NCBI GenBank assembly: GCA_951828385.1
Contig: OX639973.1
Location: 558,001 to 622,000 of the forward strand
Source: an uncultured Poribacteria bacterium
GTDB taxonomy: Bacteria; Poribacteria; WGA-4E; WGA-3G
Reading direction: 5' to 3'
DNA length: 64,000 nucleotides
Shown here: positions 36,541-46,757 of the stretch, piece after piece
Layout of the letters: each line of letters opens with the position of its first letter
Numbering within the stretch: the first letter of the stretch is position 1
Notes under the pieces: model-generated
Database searches by the model: none
The model's input: the letters and a program-made list of their open reading frames with translations, nothing else
What the model was told of the DNA's origin: nothing
Position numbers and translations under genes: made by a program

Positions 36541-37413
36541 TTAAGGGGTCGCATGGATGAGCTTGCCAATACGATTGAATCTAACGTTACCTACCAATTT
36601 CCACACTTCCCACACTTTCGCTGGGCGCGCGTCAAATGACCAGTACACCATAAACGCTTGACCTTTAATGTCGCTAACGTCTACGGGTCCCCATGAACGG
36701 CTATCACTACTCTGGTCTCGGTTATCGCCCATCGCGAAGACCTTGCCTTTTGGGACCGTAAACGGTTTACCGGCAGGAAACTTGCGCTTGAATTGACTTG
36801 CGGTTAAAGTATAGTCGTAAAAGTCTTCAGTATCTGGCAAATGCTCCGGTCCACGGAACGGCGGAAAATCGTGCCTCTTGAAGCGCCTGAAGGTTGCATA
36901 CTTTGTATAATGGCTGTCGTCAACGGCTGCCCCATTTACATAAAGCGTATTTCCGTGTGTTTCAACTGTATCACCTTCAACCGCCACAATACGTTTGATA
37001 AAATTTTTCTTCTGAATTGCACTCCCTTTAATAAATTCCGCTATAATGTTCTGGATGAAATTTCGTTTCTGTTTTTCCTTCTCTTGTTCCCTTTGTTCTT
37101 GCTTCTCACGCTCAATCTCGTGGGGTGGAATAAAAACGAAAACGTCCCCACGGGCAGGTTTATGGAAATCGAGGACTTTGATGTCTGTGCCGGGTATCTT
37201 AACGCCGTAGATAAACTTACAGACCAGAATCCTGTCGCCAACAAGAAGCGTGTCTTCCATTGAACCCGATGGAATTTTGAACGCCTCAACGACAAAAGGT
37301 CGAATAAATCCAAAAACGAGAATGAGTGCTACAACGATGACTTGGGAATATTCCCATACGATGGTTTTCCGAAATTTTTGCCATTTCGATAATTGGGTGT
37401 CGTTATCATTCAT
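36541..37413 (-). CDS. lepB: Signal peptidase I, copy 2
   Basis: A 290-residue type I leader peptidase with one N-terminal membrane helix (VIVVALILVFGFIRPFVV). The catalytic Ser lies in IPSGSMEDTLLVGDRI and the general-base Lys in FIKRIVAVEGD. GDNRDQSSDSRSWGPV is the conserved box E. Compared with its paralogue it carries an extra charged segment (many E, K, Q residues around EREKQEQREQEKEK) in the periplasmic domain. It follows copy 1 by 44 bp in a lepA-lepB-lepB order. Confidence 0.93.
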   Translation of the reverse strand: MNDNDTQLSKWQKFRKTIVWEYSQVIVVALILVFGFIRPFVVEAFKIPSGSMEDTLLVGDRILVCKFIYGVKIPGTDIKVLDFHKPARGDVFVFIPPHEIEREKQEQREQEKEKQKRNFIQNIIAEFIKGSAIQKKNFIKRIVAVEGDTVETHGNTLYVNGAAVDDSHYTKYATFRRFKRHDFPPFRGPEHLPDTEDFYDYTLTASQFKRKFPAGKPFTVPKGKVFAMGDNRDQSSDSRSWGPVDVSDIKGQAFMVYWSFDARPAKVWEVWKLVGNVRFNRIGKLIHATP

Positions 37414-37457
37414 GATATTATAAGCCTCTAAAGATAAAAGCGTTCTCCTTTTTTCGG

Positions 37458-38270
37458 TTAGTTTGACCTGAACGAATCTGGTTCGGAACGGATCAGTTTA
37501 CCGATGCGATTAAACCGTATATTTCCCACCAATTTCCAAACCTCCCAGAACTTTACAGGACGATCAGCAACCGACCACCAAACCATGAAAGCCTGTCCCT
37601 TAATATCATCTACAGCCACTGGGCCCCAAAAACGACTGTCGCTACTCATATCTCGGTTATCACCCATCGCGAAAACCATCCCTTTCGGAACAACGAACGG
37701 CTTACCTTCCGGGAATTCTCGCCTAAACTGACTTTCTGTTAGCGTGTAATCGTCATAATTTTCGCCCGTCGGAATATATTCTGGATTCCGGAACGGCGGA
37801 AAATCTCTCTTAAAGTGGCTGAATTTCAGATGTTTTGTGTAGCTGCTATCATCAACGGCTTCACCGTTTACATAAAGGGTATCCCCTTCAGTATAAACCG
37901 TGTCCCCTTCAACTGCAACAATTCGTTTGATAAAATGTTCTTGATTCTTTACATGGGACGGAATAAAGACAAAAACATCGCCGCGCGCAGGTTGATGAAC
38001 ATCAAAGATTTTTATATCTGTGCCGGGAATCTTAACGCCATAGATAAACTTACACACGAAAATATGGTCACCGATGAGCAGCGTATCTTCCATCGATCCA
38101 GACGGAATTCGATACGCCTCAACAACAAAAGGACGTATCAGACCGAACATAAGAATCAGTAAAACAATGATCGGTTTTGCATGCTCTCTGACCCAGGCTT
38201 TTTGTAATATTTGCTTTATGGATAATTGGGTTTTCGTCGTTTGGACGTGTTTTTGTGTGTTATTCATCAT
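37458..38270 (-). CDS. lepB: Signal peptidase I, copy 1
   Basis: A 270-residue signal peptidase I with an N-terminal helix (PIIVLLILMFGLIRPFVV), catalytic Ser in IPSGSMEDTLLIGDHI, Lys in FIKRIVAVEGD and box E GDNRDMSSDSRFWGPV. The start at 38270 (MMNNTQKH) has GGAGG about ten bases upstream; the longer frame begins inside the ribosome site. It lies directly downstream of lepA, the same order as the classic lepA-lepB operon. Confidence 0.93.
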   Translation of the reverse strand: MMNNTQKHVQTTKTQLSIKQILQKAWVREHAKPIIVLLILMFGLIRPFVVEAYRIPSGSMEDTLLIGDHIFVCKFIYGVKIPGTDIKIFDVHQPARGDVFVFIPSHVKNQEHFIKRIVAVEGDTVYTEGDTLYVNGEAVDDSSYTKHLKFSHFKRDFPPFRNPEYIPTGENYDDYTLTESQFRREFPEGKPFVVPKGMVFAMGDNRDMSSDSRFWGPVAVDDIKGQAFMVWWSVADRPVKFWEVWKLVGNIRFNRIGKLIRSEPDSFRSN

Positions 38271-38334
38271 AGAACAGCATCCTCCTTTTTCCAACCTAAA
38301 AGCGGTTTTATCCCGTGCCTAATTTTTATATGTA

Positions 38335-40140
38335 TTACTCATCGGTTGCGAGCATTGCCGTGAACGCTTCCTGTGGCACATCAACCTTGCCGATTTGCTT
38401 GAGCCGTTTTTTGCCCTCTTTCTGTTTCTCCAACAACTTCCGTTTTCGGCTCACATCACCGCCGTAGCACTTTGCAGTAACATTTTTTCGGAGGGCTCGA
38501 ACCGTTTCACGAGCGACAATTTTGTTACCAATCGCTGCTTGAACCGGCACTGCAAACATCTGGCGGGGGATCAATTCTTTCAGTTTACTAACTAACGCTT
38601 TCCCACGCGTTTCTGCTGTATTGAGCGGTAAGATCGTCGAGAGTGCGTCCACAGGGTCGCCGTTAAGCAGCACATCGAGTTTCACTAATTTTTCGGTTTT
38701 GTATTCGCCAATATCGTATTCTAATGAACCGTATCCACGGGTCAGTGACTTAAGTTTCGGATAGAAATCCATCAACATTTCGCTGAGCGGAAGTTCGTAA
38801 AGCAATTGCACGCGTGCTGCGTCCAATTGGTTCATCCGCTTATATACACCCCGACGCTTCTGACAAAGTTCCATCGCATTTCCGATGTAGTCGCGCGGCA
38901 CGATGATGTCAATATTGACATACGGCTCTTCAATTCGTTCGATATTATTCGGTTCAGGGAGATGTGCGGGGTTATCAACGTATACATCCTCACCCGTTTT
39001 CAGATGAACTCGGTACATGACACTCGGCGCCGTCCGGACAAGCGCGAGTCCAAATTCCCGTTCAAGCCGTTCATGGATGATCTCCATGTGGAGCAAACCG
39101 AGAAAGCCGCACCGAAACCCGAAGCCGAGGGCGATGGAGGTTTCAGGTTCAAAATTAAAAGAGGAATCGTTCAGACGGAGTTTATCAAGTGCCTCTCGCA
39201 GTGCATGAAATTGGTTTGTGTCCGCTGGATACAAGCCGCTGAACACAAGCGGTTTCATCTCGCGGTAACCGGGCAACGGTGTTTCAGTCGGTCTCACGTG
39301 ATCTGTGATGGTATCGCCTATTTTCGCCTTGTCAATTTCTCGGATGCCAGCGATGAGGTATCCGACCCCTCCGGTGCGTAGTTCTGCACTCGGTTGCATC
39401 TCTGGTGTGAAGATGCCGACTTCCTCAACTTCATAGGAACGCCTTGTCTCCATGAGCCGAATTTTTTCACCCGGTTTCACGCTGCCATCAACGATGCGGG
39501 TGTACATAATGACACCGCGATAGTTATCGTAGACAGAGTCAAGCACAAGTGCTTTCAGCGGTGCTTCAGTTTTGCCTACAGGTGCAGGAATCCGATTGAC
39601 GACTGCCTCTAATATGGCAGGGATACCGATCCCCATTTTCGCACTAACGAGAAGCGCGTCGTCTGCTGGGATACCTACGACTTCTTCTATCTGTCGTTTG
39701 GCTTCATCTGGGCGCGCCGTCGGCAAATCAATCTTATTGACAACTGGGATAATCTCGAGGTCGTTGTTAATAGCGAGATAGGCATTTGCCAAGGTTTGTG
39801 CTTCGACCCCTTGGGCAGCATCCACAATTAAAATCGCGCCCTCACACGCCGCGAGGCTACGTGAGACCTCATAGGTAAAATCGACGTGTCCGGGGGTATC
39901 AATCAAATTGAGTTCGTAGTGGTTTCCGTCTGGGGCGGGATAGTGCAGCTTGACAGCGGTGGCTTTAATAGTAATACCACGTTCACGTTCCAAGTCCATC
40001 AAATCCAGCACCTGTTCTCGCATATCGCGCTCGGTGAGCGTATCGGTATGCTCGAGAAGTCGGTCACTTAGCGTGCTTTTCCCGTGGTCAATGTGTCCTA
40101 AAATACAGAAATTTCGTATGTTTTCAAGATTTGTTGGCAT
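38335..40140 (-). CDS. lepA: Elongation factor 4 (LepA)
   Basis: A 601-residue translational GTPase of normal LepA length. G motifs: [26 protein letters not shown] and NKIDLPTA. The LepA-specific C-terminal domain is present ([20 protein letters not shown]). It acts on ribosomes to aid initiation or back-translocation. There is no Shine-Dalgarno before the ATG, and a TATATA box lies only four bases before it, so leaderless translation is possible. Confidence 0.96.
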   Translation of the reverse strand: MPTNLENIRNFCILGHIDHGKSTLSDRLLEHTDTLTERDMREQVLDLMDLERERGITIKATAVKLHYPAPDGNHYELNLIDTPGHVDFTYEVSRSLAACEGAILIVDAAQGVEAQTLANAYLAINNDLEIIPVVNKIDLPTARPDEAKRQIEEVVGIPADDALLVSAKMGIGIPAILEAVVNRIPAPVGKTEAPLKALVLDSVYDNYRGVIMYTRIVDGSVKPGEKIRLMETRRSYEVEEVGIFTPEMQPSAELRTGGVGYLIAGIREIDKAKIGDTITDHVRPTETPLPGYREMKPLVFSGLYPADTNQFHALREALDKLRLNDSSFNFEPETSIALGFGFRCGFLGLLHMEIIHERLEREFGLALVRTAPSVMYRVHLKTGEDVYVDNPAHLPEPNNIERIEEPYVNIDIIVPRDYIGNAMELCQKRRGVYKRMNQLDAARVQLLYELPLSEMLMDFYPKLKSLTRGYGSLEYDIGEYKTEKLVKLDVLLNGDPVDALSTILPLNTAETRGKALVSKLKELIPRQMFAVPVQAAIGNKIVARETVRALRKNVTAKCYGGDVSRKRKLLEKQKEGKKRLKQIGKVDVPQEAFTAMLATDE

Positions 40141-40240
40141 GATGTATATAGTGTATCACAACGTCTGTTCAATTGTCTATAGAATTCAGTTTTCGGCGGT
40201 CAGCCATTAGCAGTCGGAAACCGTCAGCAGTTCGCGGTTA

Positions 40241-40315
40241 GTAGGAGTCGCGACCGGGAGGTCGCTTCTACAGAAAGCGTCTGAAGGGAGGCGCGATTAG
40301 ATACTGTCGCCTCCC
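40241..40315. repeat. Intergenic hairpins between DUF1080 and lepA genes
   Basis: Two palindromes: GTAGGAGTCGCGACC with GGTCGCTTCTAC (40241-40271, bulged) and GGGAGGCG with CGCCTCCC (40286-40293 with 40308-40315, perfect 8-bp stem). The second lies about 20 bp after the DUF1080 stop and may end its transcript, though no T-run follows. Short CAGTCGG- and CGTCAGC-type words precede them at 40195-40240. Confidence 0.55.
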
Positions 40316-40332
40316 TGTGCAGATGGACCTTT

Positions 40333-40941
40333 CTATAGTGGTTTAACCTTAATATTTCTGCACCAGATTTTTCCGCCGTGGTCCTGGATGCCGATGTGGC
40401 CGCCTCGTGGGAAATCCTTGAGCGCGATGCCAAACTTATTCCTGCTGCCATCCGGGTTTTTGTGTGGCGTATCCCAGTCATCCAGATCGGCGCGGACGAC
40501 TTCTTCTTCGTTAAGTGTTACGGCAACAATACTACCATCGCATGTGATGGTCATCTGATTCCACTCACCGGCGGGTTTACACGTATTCCGGGTCGGTCCG
40601 AGGGCATCATAAAGCGCGCCGCAATCGTGATTATTAGCCGGTTCTTTGCCGTGTGTATCTAAAATCTGGATTTCAAGACCGCTCTGAACAGGGTCATCCA
40701 GATCAGCCCACCGGATGAAAATTCCGCTGTTGACTTTCGGTTCGGTTTTGAAATCGAGTGCGAGTATGAAGTTGTCGTATTGTTGTTCGGTATAGAGGTA
40801 TTTCCCACCCTGAACAGTGCAGAGAATACTGCCATCATCGACAACCCATCCCTCATCTTTTCCGGTGGCTCCCCAACCGTTGAGCGTCTCACCATCAAAC
40901 AGGGATATCCAACCTTCATTTTTTTCTTTTTCTGTTAACAT
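40333..40941 (-). CDS. DUF1080 (3-keto-disaccharide hydrolase-like) protein
   Basis: A 202-residue concanavalin-like beta-sandwich protein of the DUF1080 family. The opening GWISLFDGETLNGWG and later NSGIFIRWADLDD, with GLEIQILDTHG, are hallmark motifs. Family members bind or hydrolyse glycans, including 3-keto-disaccharides. There is no signal peptide, so it may be cytoplasmic. GGAGA close to the ATG at 40941 supports the start. Confidence 0.85.
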   Translation of the reverse strand: MLTEKEKNEGWISLFDGETLNGWGATGKDEGWVVDDGSILCTVQGGKYLYTEQQYDNFILALDFKTEPKVNSGIFIRWADLDDPVQSGLEIQILDTHGKEPANNHDCGALYDALGPTRNTCKPAGEWNQMTITCDGSIVAVTLNEEEVVRADLDDWDTPHKNPDGSRNKFGIALKDFPRGGHIGIQDHGGKIWCRNIKVKPL

Positions 40942-41001
40942 AATCTCTCCTATACATGTAGGTGCGTAGGCACAGTTCTCAAGTACGTAACGCACTGTTG
41001 C

Positions 41002-42111
41002 TTAACGCAGACTTTCTAAAAATAGTCTTCCGATATCAAGATTATATTCAAAATCTGTTGCCGACCATGGGCTGTTATACCCAATAATCGGCACGTAACT
41101 TTCGTGCCGCGAGCCGTGGGAACGCACTGACGTTGGTTCGACTGCGGTTTCCAATTCACCGAAGACAGTTGTTTCATCTGCTAAGACGAAAATGTCGCCA
41201 ATCCGTTCGCGGTGGAGGCGAAACTTGCAGGCAGCATCTTCTGCAGCGTATGCTTCCTCAATACCGGGTGTACTCAGAAATTTCTCAATCGCTTTCGGTG
41301 TGTCAGCACGGTTCTTGAGAAACACATACGCGGCGCCCCCTAAGTTGCCATGATGCGCGATATACCGGTCCTTAATAATAGGGATGGCGCTCGCGGGGAT
41401 ACCTTGCTCCGTTAGCAAGCGACCTGGGTCGAGAGCCGTAGTCTTTGCCAACATCCCGTGGTCTGCCGTGATATAGATTTCGCGCCCTGGATCATCATCT
41501 ACAATCTCACCGATGATTTGGTCCAGTATTGCGAGATGGCGTTGCGAGGGTTCCGCATCAGGCGCGTATTTGTGTTGAACCCAATCCGTTGTTGAGCAAT
41601 AAACAAGTTCGGGGGCATCCCTACGCAAAGTCTCACGCACAGCACGGAGGAGCCACCAGTTAATTTCGATTGAATAAATCGGCTCAACCTCTCCAGCCAT
41701 CTGGATGTATTCAGCGGGCGGTGCTTCGGCGGCGACAGCGATGTCGGCACCTGTTTCCAACATCCGTAACAACTTTTTCTTCGTCACAAACAGTGCGGTC
41801 TTGTCTGCGAATTTAGACGCTTTTGCGATTTCAAAGAGTGTCGGTGCGATCAGGAAACGATTATCCTCAATAAATTCGCCTTTGCCAGTTTTCCTGTCTA
41901 CATGGTAATTCGTCGTGATGCCGTGCGTCTCAGGAAATGTTCCAGTTGCGATGCTCACGTTGTTGACATTCGTAACGGACGGAATAACGGCATTGGCGTG
42001 CCGATAGAATCCGGCTTTTGCCAATTTTTGAAAGGTAGGGAGAGTGCTTGCTGCGAGGTAGTCATGACTCCCGGCATCGATGCAGAGGATGAGAATTTTT
42101 CGTCTGTTCAC
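41002..42111 (-). CDS. Alkaline phosphatase superfamily phosphodiesterase, PhnA-like
   Basis: A 369-residue enzyme of the type I phosphodiesterase/nucleotide pyrophosphatase group. ILCIDAGSHDY provides the first metal Asp, SVTNVNNVSIATG carries the nucleophile Thr region that resembles phosphonoacetate hydrolase, and YITADHGMLAK with AHHGNLGG supplies further metal ligands. The likely reaction is cleavage of a C-P or phosphoester bond, with phosphonoacetate only one possible substrate. It begins with GTG and the best ribosome site (GGAG) is unusually far upstream. Confidence 0.78.
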   Translation of the reverse strand: MNRRKILILCIDAGSHDYLAASTLPTFQKLAKAGFYRHANAVIPSVTNVNNVSIATGTFPETHGITTNYHVDRKTGKGEFIEDNRFLIAPTLFEIAKASKFADKTALFVTKKKLLRMLETGADIAVAAEAPPAEYIQMAGEVEPIYSIEINWWLLRAVRETLRRDAPELVYCSTTDWVQHKYAPDAEPSQRHLAILDQIIGEIVDDDPGREIYITADHGMLAKTTALDPGRLLTEQGIPASAIPIIKDRYIAHHGNLGGAAYVFLKNRADTPKAIEKFLSTPGIEEAYAAEDAACKFRLHRERIGDIFVLADETTVFGELETAVEPTSVRSHGSRHESYVPIIGYNSPWSATDFEYNLDIGRLFLESLR

Positions 42112-42230
42112 GTTTTGTGTGTAGCTCCAGTCTCTAATGTTTTGGCAGGTAATTTTATCCGTTTATCAAGAAAATTGTAGCAGCTATCCATCTAAATTGC
42201 AAACTTTTTGATGTGCACTGGCATTTAAGA

Positions 42231-42259
42231 TTGTTATTCCAGCAGAAACCTGTTATAAT
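42231..42259 (+). promoter_or_regulatory. Candidate sigma70 promoter of the HEAT/TPR gene
   Basis: TTGTTA (42231-42236) and TATAAT (42254-42259) are separated by exactly 17 bases, 40 bp before the HEAT/TPR start. The -10 is consensus and the -35 differs at two positions. Confidence 0.6.
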
Positions 42260-42298
42260 TACTGTCAAGAGGAAACCGCAACATAGCGAGGTTTAACC

Positions 42299-42952
42299 AT
42301 GTATGGGAACAATGGATTTTCCGAATTGGCGAAACTGATGTTCAAGAATTCAGGGGACAATGAGAAACTCAAACAACTTCTGACGACTAACTATTCAGAA
42401 GCCGATCTGGTTGTCTATCTTCATAGCGAAGACCCGTTGGTTGGGCGCGCTGCGGGATTTGCGCTCCGCTTAATCGGCACACCAGAAGTGATCCCAGCAT
42501 TGGTAGAAGCACTTAAAAACGATGATCGTGGGACCCGTTACAATGCTGAATATGCGTTGTGGGCAATCTGGTCGCGTTCGGGTGATGACACCGTTGACGC
42601 GATGCTTGATGATGGGAAAAATTCGCTCAAGAATGAAGCATATCAAGAGGCAGTTGAACGCTTCACCACGGTCATCGAGACAGATCCGAATTTTGCTGAG
42701 GGGTATAACCAACGTGCAATTGCCTACTTCATGCTTGAAGAGTGGAGTCAAGCGATTCGTGATTGCAAACGGGCTATTTCGCTGAATCCGAATCATTTCG
42801 GGGCGTTCGCTGGGATGGGACACGTTTATGTTCGGCTCGGTAAAATTGCTGAAGCCATTGATGCGTACAAGCAGGCGTTAATTATTAACCCGAATCTTAT
42901 CTCCATTGCTGAGGCAATTTTGCGACTCCGCAGCCGAATGCAATCCCAATGA
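42299..42952 (+). CDS. HEAT-repeat and TPR protein
   Basis: A 217-residue soluble protein. The N-terminal half has a HEAT-like repeat (VGRAAGFALRLIGTPEVIPA LVEAL) and the C-terminal half has about three TPR units (YQEAVERFTTVIETDPNFA, WSQAIRDCKRAISLNPNHF). It is probably a protein-interaction adaptor. GAGGT eight bases before ATG. The stop overlaps the start of the next gene by four bases. Confidence 0.8.
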   Translation: MYGNNGFSELAKLMFKNSGDNEKLKQLLTTNYSEADLVVYLHSEDPLVGRAAGFALRLIGTPEVIPALVEALKNDDRGTRYNAEYALWAIWSRSGDDTVDAMLDDGKNSLKNEAYQEAVERFTTVIETDPNFAEGYNQRAIAYFMLEEWSQAIRDCKRAISLNPNHFGAFAGMGHVYVRLGKIAEAIDAYKQALIINPNLISIAEAILRLRSRMQSQ

Positions 42953-43755
42953 AGCCGTCTCTTGATATGATTATCAATAATCGAAACTATTTCCTAAAGT
43001 CCCTTTCCGTGTGCATCATCGCGAGTTTTTTGCTCTGGATCCTCTATCAACTATTGATGCACATTAAACTCGGTCTACCGGCAGAATGTCTCTTCATGGC
43101 GCAGGTATGTGTTGTGCTTTTGATCGCGCCTTATCTCGCTGCATACACGGTTCATACGCGCTTTTCTGGAATCCGTTTTAGTACGGATGCTGCCGCTTCT
43201 ACGCGGTTGCTCACACGTAATCATATCTTCTCTGGATGGTGGTTGTTGCGCCAACTGGTGATAAGTCAGGTTCCGGTGTTAGGCTGGGTGTTTTTATCGA
43301 CCTTCGTCGCTTTATTCGTCACGAATCTTCCGTTTACGAAAGCTTTACAGATAGTAGGGATATTGGGGATTTATAGTTTGTCGGCAGGAGCCGTCGGCAT
43401 GTGGGGCGCCTATATTTTCAGAGACGCACTTTTCGGGGCAGAAGTTGCTACGCTTTTATGGTGTATTTTGATTGGGGGGCCGTTTCTACTCACCCCCTTA
43501 GAACGTTATGTGGACAATCTGCAACCCTTTATAGCACCCGTCTTGCACCTAAATCCGCTTATGGCGGTGTGTGGTATCTTCGAGGGGATGGACATCTTTA
43601 GAAAACCTGTGCTTTATGAGCTAACACCGGTTACTTCGTACGATCATAGGTATCCGAACCCGTGGTATCTTACGGGGGTATGGCAGTTAGGCATCGGTGG
43701 ATGCTGTTTTTTGGGGGCATGGCGGATGTTTGGATCCCGTGGGTCCATCGCATAA
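42949..43755 (+). CDS. Multi-pass membrane protein of unknown function
   Basis: A 268-residue protein with about six hydrophobic segments (VCIIASFLLWILYQLLM, LLIAPYLAAYTV, VLGWVFLSTFVALFV and others). The layout resembles an ABC-2 type permease without its ATPase, but no motif is decisive. It overlaps the HEAT/TPR stop by four bases, so the two are translationally coupled. It precedes the phosphohexomutase by 21 bp. Confidence 0.7.
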   Translation: MKPSLDMIINNRNYFLKSLSVCIIASFLLWILYQLLMHIKLGLPAECLFMAQVCVVLLIAPYLAAYTVHTRFSGIRFSTDAAASTRLLTRNHIFSGWWLLRQLVISQVPVLGWVFLSTFVALFVTNLPFTKALQIVGILGIYSLSAGAVGMWGAYIFRDALFGAEVATLLWCILIGGPFLLTPLERYVDNLQPFIAPVLHLNPLMAVCGIFEGMDIFRKPVLYELTPVTSYDHRYPNPWYLTGVWQLGIGGCCFLGAWRMFGSRGSIA

Positions 43756-43776
43756 ATACACTACAGAGAGGTTTAC

Positions 43777-45177
43777 ATGGGAAAAGTAGGAAAACCGATT
43801 ATTAGTGTTTCAGGCGTTCGTGGAGAGATCGGCATCTCGCTTGATGTCCGCGTCATTACGCAATTCGCGATGGCTTTTGGCACTTTTGTCGGCGGTAGAA
43901 CGGTGGTCATCGGTATGGACTCGCGCACCTCAAGTCCGACACTTAAACATGCAGTCCTCGCGGGGCTTTTTGCGACCGGCTGTCACGTCATTGATGTGGG
44001 GCTTTGTCCAACACCGACTGTCCTGTTGATGGCAAAGGCACTGCATGCACAGGGAAGTATTACCATTACAGCGAGTCATAATCCGGTTGCTTGGAACGGC
44101 ATCGAATTTGCCGCTGCATCGGGTAACCTCCTAACACAAGCAGAACGCGATGAATTGATGAGGATTTATGAAGCAGAGGATTTCGCGCTTGCGCCTTGGA
44201 ACGAGCAAGGGATCCTTGAAACCTATGAAGATGCAACGACACATCATCTGGAACAGATTTTGCGTTCACCGTGGCTTGAACAGGATTTGATTCGAGAAGC
44301 CAATCTGAAGGTAGTTATCGATTCCGGCAACGGTGCCGGGAGCGTGATAAGTCCGTCCCTCTTACGGGAACTTGGGTGTCGGGTTGTTGAACTTAATTGT
44401 GTTGCGGATGGACACTTCCGCCGTGCTGCCGAACCTACGCCTGACGCATTAGATGAGCTTTGTCAAACTGTCTTGGCATCTGACGCAGATATTGGCTTTG
44501 CCCACGATGGCGATGCCGACAGGCTTGTGGTTGTTACAGAACGCGGTGTTCCGTTGAGTGGTGAATGGACGCTCGCCTTTGTCGTTGATTTTATCCTCAG
44601 TAAAACGAAAGGCGACATCGTTGCGACAGTATCAACAAGCAGAATGTTAGACGATATTGCTGCGAAGCACGCGGCGACACTCCATCGTACGAAAGTCGGT
44701 GTGGGGTGGGTGGTTGAGAAGATGTATGAAGTTAACGCCGTGATTGGCGGGGAAGGCACTGGTGGTGTTATCTATCCGGATGTGCACTACACGACCGACG
44801 GCATCACCTCTATTGCGGCAATTACGCAATACCTCGCTGAATCTGGTAGTACCGTAACGCAGCTCGTAGAGAACATGCCGCACTATCAGATGTGCCGGAA
44901 GAAATTGGAGATCCCGTCGCAGGAGGCTGCAACGCATCTTGTTGATAGTGTTTTAAAGGTTTATAAAGAAGAATGTGAGGCTGGAACGGAACCATCTCTT
45001 GAACTAACGGATGGTGTTAAACGTGTTTGGAGCGATCGGTGGGTAAATATCCGCAAATCTGGCACAGAACCTGTGATTCGGGTTTTCAGTGAAGCCCCGA
45101 CTGCCGAAGCGGCGGAACAGTTGTGTGATGACACCCTTGAAACTTTGACGACCTTAATGAAACAGATTTCGTATTAA
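43777..45177 (+). CDS. glmM: Phosphoglucosamine mutase-like phosphohexomutase
   Basis: A 466-residue alpha-D-phosphohexomutase. The active-site Ser is in TASHNPVAWNGIEF, the Mg-binding loop is HDGDADRL, the sugar-binding loop is GGEGTGGVIYP and the phosphate-binding site is RKSGTEPVIR. The N-terminal GKPIISVSGVRGEIG fits GlmM/ManB types. If GlmM, it converts glucosamine-6-phosphate to glucosamine-1-phosphate for UDP-GlcNAc synthesis; a phosphomannomutase role is possible. AGAGAGG lies before the ATG. The downstream yvcK-like gene, a UDP-GlcNAc binder, supports the GlmM reading. Confidence 0.82.
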   Translation: MGKVGKPIISVSGVRGEIGISLDVRVITQFAMAFGTFVGGRTVVIGMDSRTSSPTLKHAVLAGLFATGCHVIDVGLCPTPTVLLMAKALHAQGSITITASHNPVAWNGIEFAAASGNLLTQAERDELMRIYEAEDFALAPWNEQGILETYEDATTHHLEQILRSPWLEQDLIREANLKVVIDSGNGAGSVISPSLLRELGCRVVELNCVADGHFRRAAEPTPDALDELCQTVLASDADIGFAHDGDADRLVVVTERGVPLSGEWTLAFVVDFILSKTKGDIVATVSTSRMLDDIAAKHAATLHRTKVGVGWVVEKMYEVNAVIGGEGTGGVIYPDVHYTTDGITSIAAITQYLAESGSTVTQLVENMPHYQMCRKKLEIPSQEAATHLVDSVLKVYKEECEAGTEPSLELTDGVKRVWSDRWVNIRKSGTEPVIRVFSEAPTAEAAEQLCDDTLETLTTLMKQISY

Positions 45178-45288
45178 TAGCGTTATCTATTACGTTGCTT
45201 ATAAAAGTGCGACGTTGATAATTCGCGGAAAATCTAAAATTTCTGACCACTAAGTATAAAAAGATCCGCGATTCAGTTTGGAGAAATT

Positions 45289-46518
45289 ATGTCTTTGAAA
45301 CTCGCCTGCATCGGAGGCGGAAGTGGTTTATCTGCTCTACTCAGCGGTGTCAAAGGTTATGCTGATCTGGAGATAGGTAAAGACAACATTATTGATTTGG
45401 ATAGTTTGGCAGCGATCGTCACTGTTTCGGATGATGGTGGAAGTTCAGGACGGCTCGTTGAAGAATTTGATATGCTGCCGCCCGGTGACATCCGAAGGCT
45501 TCTGTTTACCTTATCCGATGCTGATGAACTCGCAGGACTTTTTGAATACCGTTTTTCAAGCAATGGTGAACTCGGCGGCCATACCGTCGGAAATATCCTG
45601 TTAACAGCACTCACAGAACTCAAGGGCAACTTCCCGAAGGCGATTCAAGCCGCTTCCCGCCTCCTCGCCGTCCGAGGCAGAATTATCCCTGTTACTTTGG
45701 ATTACACGATACTCTGTGCCGAACTCGTTGATGGCGAAATCGTTCGCGGGGAATCCACAATTCCGATAAGAGAAAATCGCGAACCCATCAAACGCGTCTT
45801 TTTTGAACCCCGTGAAAACGGAAAGACACATCATCATCCAACTGACGGTTCTTATGAATGTCAAGCACATAAAGGGGCGATAGACGCTCTTCTCAACGCG
45901 GACGTCATCATTATCGGACCGGGAAGTCTATACACCAGCATCATGCCGAACCTTGTCATCAAAGGGATTGTAGAGGCAATACAGCAGTCCCCTGCGATGA
46001 AAATCTACATCTGCAACGTAATGACACAACCGGGGGAAACCGACGGATACGCCGTGACCGACCACGTGAATGCTGTGCTTGACCACGCCAGGATTGCGCT
46101 CGATTACGTCCTCGTCAACAACCAACCTGCCCCGACGGAGATCATCCAAGAATATGTGCGTCAGGAATTGGTAGCACAGTTGACGCGAATCCGTTCGCTT
46201 TCGGAAGAAGGGCTTTCAATGCTCTTTGGGAATACTGCGCATCCGATGGATGTGCTCAACCTTGCGAAACACATTTCCTTGCTGTCAGCGGAAACAATGC
46301 AGGTTGCGGATGCCGCAAAGGTTCAGGTTTCCTATAACCGTGAGGGAGAATCGCTCGAAGAGGACGGAATTCGTGTGATTGAAGCGGACCTCATTTGCGG
46401 TATGGTTGTAACTGAAGGTGGCGTTGAAATGAACGTTATCCGCCACGATCCCGAAAAATTAGTCCGCTCTCTCGTTAAAATATTTAAGAACCATCCAAAA
46501 CTCCAAGAGCCAGTATAA
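45289..46518 (+). CDS. yvcK: YvcK/CofD-like gluconeogenesis factor
   Basis: A 409-residue YvcK-type protein. The opening LACIGGGSGLSALLSGVK and the VTVSDDGGSSGRLVEEFD segment are characteristic. B. subtilis YvcK binds UDP-GlcNAc and controls cell shape and gluconeogenic growth. GGAG precedes the ATG. A 111-bp gap without recognisable features separates it from the upstream phosphohexomutase gene. It converges on a small gene of unknown function 18 bp away. Confidence 0.9.
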   Translation: MSLKLACIGGGSGLSALLSGVKGYADLEIGKDNIIDLDSLAAIVTVSDDGGSSGRLVEEFDMLPPGDIRRLLFTLSDADELAGLFEYRFSSNGELGGHTVGNILLTALTELKGNFPKAIQAASRLLAVRGRIIPVTLDYTILCAELVDGEIVRGESTIPIRENREPIKRVFFEPRENGKTHHHPTDGSYECQAHKGAIDALLNADVIIIGPGSLYTSIMPNLVIKGIVEAIQQSPAMKIYICNVMTQPGETDGYAVTDHVNAVLDHARIALDYVLVNNQPAPTEIIQEYVRQELVAQLTRIRSLSEEGLSMLFGNTAHPMDVLNLAKHISLLSAETMQVADAAKVQVSYNREGESLEEDGIRVIEADLICGMVVTEGGVEMNVIRHDPEKLVRSLVKIFKNHPKLQEPV

Positions 46519-46536
46519 CTGCGGGGCAGAAACCGA

Positions 46537-46731
46537 TTAAGAAGAGTTTGCCCGCTTAGAAGGGGCAGTGTCTTTGGAAGCAATCTCGGAGGCAAACGTA
46601 TCACATATCTGGGATAAATTGTCAATAAAACGTTCCCAGCGCAATTCGTCTTGACGTGCTTTCGTCATCGCAAGGCACAAAGCCGTTTCGTATAAGGATA
46701 GACGCTTCTTGCGTACATCAGTGGATTTCAT
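46537..46731 (-). CDS. Small hypothetical protein
   Basis: A 64-residue basic and helical protein (KKRLSLYETALCLAMTKARQ) of unknown function. No Shine-Dalgarno is visible. Just upstream, at 46758-46777, is a CCCAATCC-TTTA-GGTTTGGG hairpin of the type seen at TnpB/IS200-like element ends, so this short frame may lie at the edge of a decayed mobile element. It could also be chance, as it is short. Confidence 0.4.
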   Translation of the reverse strand: MKSTDVRKKRLSLYETALCLAMTKARQDELRWERFIDNLSQICDTFASEIASKDTAPSKRANSS

Positions 46732-46757
46732 AATTTTACGGGCATTTGGGCGTAAAG

